The notes: generated by a model from the sequence alone, not told the origin. 13,186 nt of DNA from an uncultured Pseudomonas sp. (GCF_946885955.1 NZ_CAMPHI010000080.1:1-13186); one strand, 5' to 3'. Shown: positions 1-10,841, numbered from the stretch's first letter. Numbers and translations: made by a program.

Positions 1-20
1 AGTCATGACGTGGGGGCTAA
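1..20 (-). other. First bases of a sixth cassette, cut by the window edge
   Basis: This is the stretch beyond the cut point of the attC at 15-90. On the minus strand it reads from the GTTAGCC core into a short leader and then an ATG at 6-4 followed by ACT. The spacing from core to ATG (about 15 nt) matches the other cassettes, so this is probably the start codon of a further cassette gene. Nothing can be said of its product. Confidence 0.5.
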
Positions 21-90
21 CGTTTGGTTAAGGGGCGGGCTTTAGCCCGTCCCAGTGAGCGCAGCGAACGGTTTGAACCAATTGTTAGAG
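15..90 (-). repeat. attC site 5 (end of cassette 5)
   Basis: The 76-bp imperfect palindrome is bounded by GGCTAAC (15-21) and GTTAGAG (84-90). Inner boxes TTGGTTAA and TTGAACCA pair with a single unpaired G, the usual extrahelical base of the recombining bottom strand, which here is the + strand. The central hairpin has GGGCGGGC and GCCCGTCC arms around TTTA. Cut point lies between 20 and 21. It belongs to the G:C (type A) variant shared with the sites at 445 and 1388. Confidence 0.93.
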
Positions 91-437
91 GTTACCAGCA
101 ATAAGTTTTGCCTTCTGTAACGCAGCTAAAATTTTTTGACGTTTACCGTTGCTCACTAAACCTGGTGGAAGGCGCTCAAACCATTTCTGCCAATAATGCT
201 CAAGACCATTATTGTATTCTCTCGTACTTGGATGTATTTTTTAGAGAAGTATGAGATTGCTTCTTGAAGCTGGGGCTCAGATAAGAATTGAAATGTAAAT
301 GAGCAAACCTCGACGCAAAGGACTTGCCTAGGCAAAAGGTTGTTCCTCTGCTCAGGCAATACACCCCCAATGTGAGAGGTGCTAATAAAATCAGCATGAT
401 GCTTCGGGTCGAATAGCTCAAGCCACACACGAGCCAT
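85..437 (-). pseudogene. Cassette 5 gene, hypothetical protein, frame broken in an A6 tract
   Basis: The frame starts at ATG 437 (MARVWLELFDPKHHADF...) behind an AGAGG that is part of the attC core and can serve as a ribosome binding site. It runs to ...ISYFSKK and then, after six A (complement of T6 at 237-242), ends early at 156 with a low-quality tail (93 aa). If one A is read twice or was lost, the frame becomes ...SKKIHPSTREYNNGLEHYW... and runs to ...AKLIAGNL with a stop at 85-87 inside the attC core, exactly where other cassettes of this array stop. The restored product would be 117 aa, soluble, rich in aromatic and basic residues. I do not recognise the family. The cause may be a real one-base deletion, an assembly error in the homopolymer, or slippage during expression. 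Confidence 0.72.
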
Positions 438-444
438 GGAAAAC

Positions 445-520
445 CTCTAACGTTTGGTTAAGGGGCGGGCTTTCGCCCGTCCCAGTGAGCGCAGCGAACG
501 GTTTGAACCACTAGTTAGGT
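445..520 (-). repeat. attC site 4 (end of cassette 4)
   Basis: The 76-bp site runs from CTCTAAC (445-451) to GTTAGGT (514-520), with the same inner boxes as the others. The central hairpin loop is TTTC instead of TTTA, with GGGCGGGC / GCCCGTCC arms (type A). Cut point between 450 and 451. Confidence 0.93.
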
Positions 521-521
521 G

Positions 522-851
522 TTAGCGTGCGCTCATGTTAGTTAGCATGCAGGCACCTAGCGTTAAGAACCATGCGCTACCGAATATTTTTGCAAGAGCA
601 TTGAATTCTTTAGCTTGGTTTTTATTTATGAATATTAAGAATACTGATATTGCTGCGGATGACAGCAAGAATAAATAGCCAAGCCAGAGGTTTTCGCCCG
701 ACATAAGGAACGAATGATGCCTTGTCCCGACCTTAATTACTCCAGTGATGTATCCAACATATGCATAGTTGACGCAGGCAATAATAATAGCGACTCCCAC
801 CATGCGTAGGATCACTAATTTTCTGCCTTCAATTTTTGGCGCGCTGTCCAT
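522..851 (-). CDS. Cassette 4: small three-helix membrane protein, unknown function
   Basis: This 109-aa protein has three predicted membrane segments, at about residues 14-36 (VILRMVGVAIIIACVNYAY), 55-75 (LWLGYLFLLSSAAISVFLIF) and 86-105 (LAKIFGSAWFLTLGACML). A polar, histidine-containing loop (VGTRHHSF) lies between the first two, and a short basic N-terminus (KIEGRK) suggests a cytoplasmic N-terminal end. There is no signal peptidase site or enzyme motif. The start ATG lies 15 nt from the cassette cut point with no clear Shine-Dalgarno sequence. The stop abuts attC. It should be expressed only by read-through from the array promoter. The family is not recognised, and assignment as a real gene rests on its position filling a cassette. 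Confidence 0.8.
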   Translation of the reverse strand: MDSAPKIEGRKLVILRMVGVAIIIACVNYAYVGYITGVIKVGTRHHSFLMSGENLWLGYLFLLSSAAISVFLIFINKNQAKEFNALAKIFGSAWFLTLGACMLTNMSAR

Positions 852-860
852 AGAGCTAAT

Positions 861-937
861 ACCTAACGTTTGGTTAAGGGGCCGGCTTTAGCCGGTCCCG
901 AGTGAGCGAAGCGAACGGCTTGAACCAGTTGTTAGGC
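861..937 (-). repeat. attC site 3 (end of cassette 3)
   Basis: The 77-bp site runs from ACCTAAC (861-867) to GTTAGGC (931-937). The central hairpin is GGGCCGGC / GCCGGTCC around TTTA: both arms differ from type A by complementary changes, so pairing is kept (type B). Its outer GTTAGGC carries the TAA stop of the cassette 3 gene. Cut point between 866 and 867. Confidence 0.93.
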
Positions 938-1381
938 ATGCCGTTCACAGTATGTCTTAAGGCCGATTAACCTTGCCATGACAATTTTCTTAAAATACAG
1001 GGATGCAATGGATTCAGAAATTATTGGGATTGCCCAAGCCTTTGTTTTTATTGAGTAACGAAATTTTGCTCTGGTTGAATTTTGACTGAGAGGTTTAAAT
1101 ACCCAGCTACCTCCAAAGCTGTGAATGAATGCAGGACCCTGGGTCATGATGATAGCGGCAGTTGTGGGCGGTGCAACTTGTACAAATTGAACCTCCATTT
1201 TTAAACCTGATTTAGCTATTACGAGCGTCTTTACGCCAATACTTATTTCAGTTGCCCCGCCTAGAAGTTCAATTTTTTCAGGGAATGGATCCCACTGATA
1301 TCTAACAGAATAGTCTTGTGATGCTTTATAGACTTCAGCAGGAGGTGAGTTGATTGTTAACTCGCACTCGATTATGGCCAT
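932..1381 (-). CDS. Cassette 3: SRPBCC/START-like (polyketide cyclase-type) protein
   Basis: This 149-aa protein has the outline of the SRPBCC/START helix-grip fold. It opens with a strand followed by SPPAEVYKASQDYSVRYQWDPF (residues about 12-33), the usual helix and conserved Trp-Asp after the first strand. Alternating strands follow (EKIELLGGATEISIG, LKMEVQFVQVAPP, SWVFKPLSQNSTRAKFRYSI), and a long C-terminal helix (SIASLYFKKIVMARLIGLKTYCE) that would close the ligand cavity. Members bind or act on lipids, polyketides and other hydrophobic ligands; the ligand here is unknown. There is no signal peptide. The start ATG is 12 nt from the cut point, and its TAA stop is part of attC. The fold is fairly secure from pattern, the function is not. 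Confidence 0.82.
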   Translation of the reverse strand: MAIIECELTINSPPAEVYKASQDYSVRYQWDPFPEKIELLGGATEISIGVKTLVIAKSGLKMEVQFVQVAPPTTAAIIMTQGPAFIHSFGGSWVFKPLSQNSTRAKFRYSIKTKAWAIPIISESIASLYFKKIVMARLIGLKTYCERHA

Positions 1382-1387
1382 GGCTGT

Positions 1388-1463
1388 GCCTAACGTTTGG
1401 TTAAGGGGCGGGCTTTAGCCCGTCCCAGTGAGCGAAGCGAACGATTTGAACCACTAGTTAGAG
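1388..1463 (-). repeat. attC site 2 (end of cassette 2)
   Basis: The 76-bp site runs from GCCTAAC (1388-1394) to GTTAGAG (1457-1463). Type A central hairpin, with a local change (GAACGATTTGAACC) just outside it. Cut point between 1393 and 1394. Confidence 0.93.
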
Positions 1464-1727
1464 CTATATTGCACGTGATTTGTAGGCATATTTTGCTCTT
1501 TGCTCAGGGCGTATGACATTTTTAATCATGTTGGGGTGGCAAGCCCCAAAGGCTACAAAATTTGCTCTTGCTTGGCGAATGGTAAGGCCATGGTTTGCGC
1601 CTGATTCTAAATCCGGTTCCTCAATATCAAAGTAATCATCCTCCCAAAAGCATACAGCGCATATTTCATAATCTTCGCCTGCAGGTATGGTGAAGTAGTC
1701 GCAGCATGGACATTGGCAAAGATTCAT
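1464..1727 (-). CDS. Cassette 2: CPCC-family cysteine-rich protein
   Basis: This 87-aa protein is recognisable as the small CPCC-domain family. It has CQCPCCDYFTIP at residues 4-15, then EICAVCFWEDD at 21-31, an acidic stretch, GANHGLTIRQARANFVAFGA at about 43-62, and a basic C-terminus. The two cysteine clusters (C4/C6/C8/C9 and C23/C26) look like a single metal-binding knuckle, probably for zinc; that is inferred from spacing. No biochemical role is established for the family as far as I know. It is common in cassette arrays and other accessory DNA. The start ATG lies about 13 nt from the cut point without a clear ribosome binding site, and the TAG stop abuts attC. Confidence 0.88.
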   Translation of the reverse strand: MNLCQCPCCDYFTIPAGEDYEICAVCFWEDDYFDIEEPDLESGANHGLTIRQARANFVAFGACHPNMIKNVIRPEQRAKYAYKSRAI

Positions 1728-1734
1728 TGCATAG

Positions 1735-1811
1735 CACTAACGTTTGGTTAAGGGGCCGGCTTTAGCCGGTCCCGAGTGAGCGAAGCGAACGGCTTGAACC
1801 AGTAGTTAGGC
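1735..1811 (-). repeat. attC site 1 (end of cassette 1, nearest attI)
   Basis: The 77-bp site runs from CACTAAC (1735-1741) to GTTAGGC (1805-1811). Type B central hairpin (GGGCCGGC / GCCGGTCC). Its outer box supplies the TAA stop of the cassette 1 gene. Cut point between 1740 and 1741. Confidence 0.93.
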
Positions 1812-2174
1812 GGCTGACAGCACATATGTAGCCTTTACCTGGCCCTCATACAACATTACGACTTGGAGACTGCTCTTTTCGCGAGAAATATGAAATTCGA
1901 TTGGTGGTTCCATGCCTATGAGCTTTAGCTGATTCTCGGACGCCTTGTCGCCTACCAACCGAATTACGTTCGGAAGCCCAATTTGAGCGAAGCATTCGAC
2001 CTCTTGGCGGAATGCTCCCGCAACCGCACAAAGAATAGATTTACCTTTGACAGTTAGGTCTATGGCGACGCCATATCCACAAGCCCACACGCGCAACTTA
2101 ACTTCATTAGTTAAGTCTTCGTGCAAGCCGCATATTTGACGCAGGAATTCAAGTGCCGGAATGCGGGAGATCAT
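1806..2174 (-). CDS. Cassette 1: hypothetical protein, first in the array
   Basis: This 122-aa soluble protein has no signal peptide or membrane segment. It begins MISRIPALEFLRQICGLHEDL with a probable amphipathic N-terminal helix, followed by apparent strand segments (VKLRVWACGYGVAIDLTVKG, IEFHISREKSSLQVVMLYEG) and an acidic-basic middle part. No motif I can name is present. ATG 2174 lies 12 nt from the attI cut point in GTTAGGC, with only a weak AGG as ribosome binding site. The TAA stop sits inside attC. As the attI-proximal cassette it is the most recently inserted (unless rearranged) and should be the most strongly transcribed from the array promoter. Confidence 0.8.
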   Translation of the reverse strand: MISRIPALEFLRQICGLHEDLTNEVKLRVWACGYGVAIDLTVKGKSILCAVAGAFRQEVECFAQIGLPNVIRLVGDKASENQLKLIGMEPPIEFHISREKSSLQVVMLYEGQVKATYVLSAA

Positions 2175-2180
2175 TAAGTT

Positions 2181-2246
2181 GCCTAACTACTATTAGGCGA
2201 CATGCTATGTCGCTTTTACATGCGACGGCATGTCGTATAACGTTCC
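2181..2246 (-). other. attI recombination site region
   Basis: GCCTAAC at 2181-2187 (minus-strand GTTAGGC) is the core at which cassette 1 is joined, with the cut between 2186 and 2187. To its right lie a perfect palindrome GCGACAT-GCT-ATGTCGC (2197-2213) and an inverted repeat ACATGC-GACG-GCATGT (2218-2233), plausible integrase-binding or regulatory sites. On the minus strand a weak candidate array promoter (TTGCAG at 2260-2255, TATACG at 2239-2234, 15-bp spacer) points into the cassettes. The outer boundary of attI cannot be set from sequence alone. Confidence 0.65.
2215..2241 (+). promoter_or_regulatory. Candidate intI promoter
   Basis: TTTACA (2215-2220) and TATAAC (2236-2241) each match the sigma-70 hexamers at five of six positions, but the 15-bp spacer is short. 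The spacer is occupied by the ACATGC/GCATGT inverted repeat, so a bound protein there would block it. The start would fall near 2248, which fits an intI start at 2301 and excludes a TTG at 2247. No LexA box is visible. Confidence 0.38.
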
Positions 2247-2280
2247 TTGTCGTCCTGCAAGTCCTTGTCTAGCCTTGACG

Positions 2281-2301
2281 TTGTCGCGGCCAACGCGACA
2301 A
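2281..2301. promoter_or_regulatory. Perfect inverted repeat overlapping the intI start
   Basis: TTGTCGCG (2281-2288) and CGCGACAA (2294-2301) are perfect inverted copies around GCCAA. The last A is the first base of the chosen ATG. In mRNA this gives an 8-bp stem over the place where a ribosome binding site should be; in DNA it could be an operator. The half-site TGTCGC recurs in the palindrome at 2197-2213. Confidence 0.6.
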
Positions 2302-3290
2302 TGCCAAGGGAGAAACGCGACACGGATGACGGCAAGCCCAAGCTGCTGGATCAGCTGCGCCAGCAGATTCGCCTTAGAAACTATTCCATTCGGACCGAGA
2401 CTGTCTATGCCGAATGGGTAAAGCGTTATATCCGCTTTCACCACTATCGCCATCCGGCGGAGATGGCGGTGCCCGAGATCGAGGCTTTTCTTACCCATCT
2501 GGCCGTCAATCGCAATGTGGCGGGTTCGACGCAGAACCAGGCCCTGGCGGCGCTGCTGTTTCTATACAAGGAGATATTGAAGGTCGAGCTGCCTTGGCTG
2601 GAGGGGATCGTGCGGGCCAAGAAGCCCAGGCATTTGCCGGTGGTGCTGACCCGTGAGGAGGTGACCAGGCTTTTGGCCGGGTTATCGGGCGTGCACTGGC
2701 TGGTGGCCAATTTGCTCTATGGCTCGGGGCTGCGTGTGTTGGAAGCGCTGCGCTTGCGCGTCAAGGATGTGGACTTTGGCCGCGGCGAGATTCTGGTACG
2801 TGATGGCAAAGGCCAGAAGGATCGGGTAACCATGTTGCCACAGCGGGTGGTGGTGGCGCTGCAGGAGCACTTGGAGCAAGTCCAGCTACTGCATCGGGCG
2901 GATCTGGCCGAGGGGTTTGGCCGGGCCAATCTGCCTAATGCATTGGCGCGCAAGTATCCGCATGCTGGCATGAAGTGGGGTTGGCAGTTCGTTTTTCCTT
3001 CCGTCAATCGCTCCAAGGATCCGCGCTCCGAGGGAATTTTCCGCCATCACCTGCATGAAAAGACCATTCAGCGTGCGATACGTGAGGCGGTACGCGGCGC
3101 TGGCCTGGTCAAGCCGGCGATGCCGCATACGCTACGCCATTGCTTCGCCACCCACCTGCTGGAAAGCGGCCAGGATATCCGTACCGTGCAGGAGCTGCTG
3201 GGGCACGCCGATGTGAAGACCACCATGATCTACACCCATGTGCTCAATCGCGGAGGCCTGGCGGTGTTGAGTCCGCTGGACAGGGCCTGA
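2301..3290 (+). CDS. intI: Integron integrase IntI (tyrosine recombinase)
   Basis: Catalyses attI x attC and attC x attC recombination, inserting and shuffling the cassettes to its left. From ATG 2301 the protein has 329 aa. The open frame extends back to TTG 2247, but numbering from 2301 aligns one residue off IntI1 throughout, and the candidate promoter favours it. The N-terminal SAM-like DNA-binding domain (about 13-95, [19 protein letters not shown]...) is followed by the catalytic domain with R145 (YGSGLR), K170 (DGKGQKDR), H276 and R279 (HTLRHCF), H302 (GHADV) and nucleophile Y311 (MIYTHV). The integron-specific insertion ([24 protein letters not shown], about 200-223) separates IntI from other tyrosine recombinases. 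All catalytic residues are present, so it is probably active. No clear Shine-Dalgarno precedes the start, and a hairpin covers that spot. Confidence 0.96.
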   Translation: MPREKRDTDDGKPKLLDQLRQQIRLRNYSIRTETVYAEWVKRYIRFHHYRHPAEMAVPEIEAFLTHLAVNRNVAGSTQNQALAALLFLYKEILKVELPWLEGIVRAKKPRHLPVVLTREEVTRLLAGLSGVHWLVANLLYGSGLRVLEALRLRVKDVDFGRGEILVRDGKGQKDRVTMLPQRVVVALQEHLEQVQLLHRADLAEGFGRANLPNALARKYPHAGMKWGWQFVFPSVNRSKDPRSEGIFRHHLHEKTIQRAIREAVRGAGLVKPAMPHTLRHCFATHLLESGQDIRTVQELLGHADVKTTMIYTHVLNRGGLAVLSPLDRA

Positions 3291-3382
3291 GTGTCTTTCG
3301 CTGCCCGGATCTGGCTGCTGCAGCGCTTCGACTTGCCCGTCTCGTAAAGGACTGCGGGTTACATTCGCCGCGGGGCGCGTGA

Positions 3383-3440
3383 CCCACATGGATGTGGGAA
3401 ATGCCGCAAGCCGGTCAGCGCCCCCATGGATGGGGGCGCT
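3383..3440. repeat. Two adjacent perfect hairpins with a shared CATGGATG apex
   Basis: CCCACAT-GG-ATGTGGG at 3383-3398 has 7-bp arms. The second, at 3417-3440, has 11-bp arms (AGCGCCCCCAT / ATGGGGGCGCT) around the same GG. They are 18 bp apart and lie about 90 bp after intI. Neither is followed by a T tract, so they are not ordinary intrinsic terminators, though they could stall or protect transcripts ending here from either side. Confidence 0.75.
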
Positions 3441-3543
3441 GGGAAAATGCCGAGAGCCAGTATTTCCAGGAACGGACGAGAACGGGCGTGGCCCTCCTGC
3501 AGGGATCTGCACGGGCCACCAGCCCGGGAGCTGGCTCTCGATC

Positions 3544-3567
3544 TTCCCCGGATTGCATCCGGGCTAC
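3544..3567 (-). repeat. REP element, GCCCGGATGCAATCCGGG family
   Basis: On the minus strand it reads GTAGCCCGGATGCAATCC and then GGGGAA, a short imperfect palindrome. The same sequence occurs at 11666-11732 in the gcvH upstream region, 8 kb away. Intergenic, single copy here. Such repeats are spread in Pseudomonas genomes. Confidence 0.8.
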
Positions 3568-3613
3568 CCAGTGTCGCCTGCCCTTCAGCCATTCGAGCAC
3601 TGAACAGTGGCCC

Positions 3614-3689
3614 CTGTGGGATGGGCCGGGCGGCGCTCCGCTTCAGCCGCGACAACCGTGGGAAGCTCGCCGCTGAAACGCCTCCCACG
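3614..3689. repeat. Imperfect inverted repeat of a second REP-like family
   Basis: TTCAGCCGCGA (3641-3651) faces TCGCCGCTGAA (3667-3677), and CTGTGGGA near the left end faces the TCCCACG near 3689 at the right end. The arrangement is two degenerate REP copies in opposite orientation. The following bases to about 3720 contain a decayed GTAGCC...GGAT copy of the first family. Apart from these repeats and the neighbouring hairpins, 3291-3772 shows no coding sequence I can support. Confidence 0.55.
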
Positions 3690-3732
3690 CTTCGTAGCCT
3701 GGATTTGCATCGGTACATAGGACCTACTGCAT

Positions 3733-3761
3733 GCGGCGGCGGGTTGCACCGCTGCCGCCGC
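3733..3761 (-). terminator. GC-rich hairpin just after gcvT
   Basis: GCGGCGGC (3733-3740) and GCCGCCGC (3754-3761) pair over a 13-nt loop, 11 bp beyond the gcvT stop. No T tract follows on the minus strand, so it is at best a weak or Rho-assisted terminator or a 3'-end stabiliser for the operon mRNA. Confidence 0.4.
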
Positions 3762-3772
3762 TGGCCGAGGTC

Positions 3773-4894
3773 TTAACCGCGGTAGTAACGCTGCGGCACG
3801 AACGGGGTCTTGGCGACTTTCATTGCCACGCGCTTACCGCGCACCATGGCCCATACCGGGGTGTCGATAGCGATGTGGCTGCTTTGCACATAACCCATGG
3901 CTACCGGGCCCGCGAGGGTCGGGCCAAAGCCGCCGCTGCATACGCTGCCAATCACGTTGCCGTCGGCATCGACGATTTCCGCGCCTTCGCGTACCGGTAC
4001 GCGTTCCTGCGGCAGCAGGCCGACGCGCTTGCTGGCGACGCCTTGTTGCTGCTGGGCGAAGATCCGCTCGGCACCGGGGAAGCCGCCAGCACGGGCGCCA
4101 TCGGCGCGACGCGCTTTCGAGATGGCCCAGAGCAGGCTGGCTTCGATCGGCGTGGTGCTGGTGCTCATGTCGTGGCCGTACAGGCACAGGCCGGCTTCCA
4201 GACGCAGCGAGTCACGGGCGCCGAGGCCAATGGCTTCGACTTCCGGCTCGGCCAGCAGGCTGCGCGCCAGGGCTTCGGCGTGGGCCGCCGGTACCGAGAT
4301 TTCGAAGCCGTCTTCGCCGGTGTAGCCGGAGCGGCTGACGTAGCAGTCGACGCCGAGCAGGCGCACGGGGGCGAACTGCATAAAGGTCATCTTGCTCACT
4401 TCCGGCGCCAGGCGGGCGAGTACGTCGACCGCTTTCGGCCCTTGCAGGGCGAGCAGGGCGCGGTCGAAGCAGGATTCGATCTGGCACTGGCTGGCGATCT
4501 GTTCTTGCAGGTGCATCAGGTCCTGATACTTGCAGGCGGCATTGACCACCAGGAACAGGGTGTCGTCGCCGAGGTTGGCGACCATCAGGTCGTCGAGGAT
4601 GCCGCCGTTTTCATCGGTGAACATGGCGTAGCGCTGCATGCCCACCGGCAGGTCGACGATATCCACCGGCACCAGGCTTTCCAGCGCTTTAGCAGCGTTC
4701 GGCCCGCGCAGGATGACCTGACCCATGTGCGAGACATCGAACAGACCGGCCGCCTCGCGAGTGTGCAGGTGTTCTTTCATCACGCCGAGCGGGTATTGCA
4801 CCGGCATGTCGTAGCCGGCGAAAGGCACCATGCGTGCGCCGAGTTCCAGGTGCAGGGCGTGTAGTGGGGTTTTCGCCAGGGTTTCAGTGGTCAT
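3773..4894 (-). CDS. gcvT: Aminomethyltransferase, glycine cleavage T protein
   Basis: Transfers the methylene unit from the aminomethyl-lipoyl arm of GcvH to tetrahydrofolate, releasing ammonia. The 373-aa length is normal for the family. The N-terminal folate-binding domain shows GARMVPFAGYDMPVQYP (about 19-35), REAAGLFDVSHMGQ (46-59) and ENGGILDDLMV (95-105) with the catalytic Asp101, then SGYTGEDGFEIS (189-200) and GLGARDSLRLEAGLCLYGHD. The C-terminal barrel contains the GGFGPTL segment. ATG 4894 follows GGAGAG at a good distance. It is the last gene of the operon, 127 bp after sdaA, a gap mostly filled by a REP pair. This is the gcvT2-type copy of the catabolic operon; a second gcv set elsewhere in the genome is likely by analogy with P. 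aeruginosa. Confidence 0.97.
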   Translation of the reverse strand: MTTETLAKTPLHALHLELGARMVPFAGYDMPVQYPLGVMKEHLHTREAAGLFDVSHMGQVILRGPNAAKALESLVPVDIVDLPVGMQRYAMFTDENGGILDDLMVANLGDDTLFLVVNAACKYQDLMHLQEQIASQCQIESCFDRALLALQGPKAVDVLARLAPEVSKMTFMQFAPVRLLGVDCYVSRSGYTGEDGFEISVPAAHAEALARSLLAEPEVEAIGLGARDSLRLEAGLCLYGHDMSTSTTPIEASLLWAISKARRADGARAGGFPGAERIFAQQQQGVASKRVGLLPQERVPVREGAEIVDADGNVIGSVCSGGFGPTLAGPVAMGYVQSSHIAIDTPVWAMVRGKRVAMKVAKTPFVPQRYYRG

Positions 4895-4925
4895 GCATCT
4901 CTCCAGGTCTGCAAAGCATTGCTTT

Positions 4926-5001
4926 TGTAGGAGCGAGTGGGGCGCCTAGCTCTTGCTAGCGATCCGTTGCGAAGCGCATCGCGAGCAAGCTCGCTCCTAC
5001 A
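4926..5001. repeat. REP pair (REPIN) between sdaA and gcvT
   Basis: TGTAGGAGCGAG at the left end and CTCGCTCCTACA at the right end (to 5001) are inverted copies. The right copy continues inward as GCGAGCAAG, giving the well-known Pseudomonas GTAGGAGCGAGCTTGCTCGC repeat, and the left copy is degenerate inside. It lies inside the operon, so it will be transcribed and may fold in the mRNA between the two genes. Confidence 0.85.
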
Positions 5002-5021
5002 GGTTGGTGTTGGTCAAGGCA

Positions 5022-6398
<1,377 letters not shown>

Positions 6399-6423
6399 CT
6401 TATTCTCCGAATTTCTGATCTGG

Positions 6424-6471
6424 GCCAACCTTGTGGGTCGGCATGTGATGCAGCGCGGCCTATAACCGCGC
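6424..6471 (-). other. Two hairpins in the glyA-sdaA gap
   Basis: GCGCGG (6453-6458) and CCGCGC (6466-6471) form a 6-bp stem over a 7-nt loop, extendable with a bulge. GCCAACC (6424-6430) and GGTCGGC (6436-6442) form a second stem that in the minus-strand RNA contains one G-U pair. They fill the 101-bp spacer and could tune sdaA translation or stabilise segments of the operon mRNA. No T tract, so not a clear terminator. Confidence 0.4.
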
Positions 6472-6499
6472 CTGCACTTCAGCAAAGGAGCCTGTCTAT

Positions 6500-7753
<1,254 letters not shown>

Positions 7754-7843
7754 GGTGAGGCCCTCTGATTTTTATATGAGGTGCAGCCAACCCGCCCCAG
7801 GTAGGGGTGAGTCGAAATTCTGAGTGGAACCGATCCGTAGAAC

Positions 7844-7965
7844 CGTAGGATGGGTTAGCGGCGTATAGCACCGAACATGCCGACGACACCGCTCTTGAGC
7901 GCCGCGTAACCCATCGATGATGGTCTGCGGCGTGATGGGTATCGCTGCGCTCAACCCATCCTACG
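7844..7965. repeat. Large REP-type inverted pair between gcvP and glyA
   Basis: CGTAGGATGGGTTAGCG at the left (7844-7860) faces GCGCTCAACCCATCCTACG at the right (7947-7965), with further inner copies AACCCATC (about 7908) and GATGGGT (7934-7940). This is the widespread GTAGGATGGGTT repeat of Pseudomonas and relatives. It fills most of the 223-bp gcvP-glyA gap and begins 12 bp after the gcvP stop, so gcvP mRNA would end in this structure. Confidence 0.82.
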
Positions 7966-7976
7966 TTTACATCGCC

Positions 7977-10832
<2,856 letters not shown>

Positions 10833-10841
10833 GTCGATCCC

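Larger units (their letters stand above)
1..3290. mobile_element. Chromosomal integron: intI, attI and at least five gene cassettes
   Basis: A tyrosine recombinase gene with the integron-specific extra domain lies on the + strand. Immediately upstream and diverging from it are five minus-strand ORFs, each followed by a 76-77 bp attC site of one family. The cut points (between G and TT of GTTAG) give cassettes of 446, 347, 527, 416 and 430 bp going leftward from attI, and the array continues past the left edge. The cassettes are AT-richer than the flanking genes and share no family with one another, as expected of captured genes, while the attC sites are nearly identical, typical of a chromosomal (sedentary) integron. 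No transposase or resistance gene is seen. Confidence 0.95.

Noticed and set aside
15..1811. CRISPR-like regularly spaced repeats
   Set aside because: The repeats are 76-77 bp, imperfectly palindromic and separated by protein-coding stretches of different size, with an integrase gene alongside: attC sites, not CRISPR.
2247..2300. TTG start for intI giving 347 aa
   Set aside because: The extra 18 residues do not resemble integrase N-termini, the candidate promoter would start transcription at about the TTG, and numbering from ATG 2301 stays one residue off IntI1 at every catalytic position.
2181..2330. LexA box controlling intI
   Set aside because: I looked for CTGT-N8-ACAG and looser CTG-N10-CAG on both strands and found none.
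3731..4864. 377-codon + strand frame opposite gcvT, and similar long frames opposite sdaA, glyA and the oxidoreductase
   Set aside because: All are antisense shadows with the same biased composition and lie wholly over well-supported genes.
6399..6485. Longer sdaA start adding 29 residues
   Set aside because: The added residues (many Arg and Cys) are unlike the family, while ATG 6398 has GGAG upstream and yields the family's normal 458 aa ending in Cys458.
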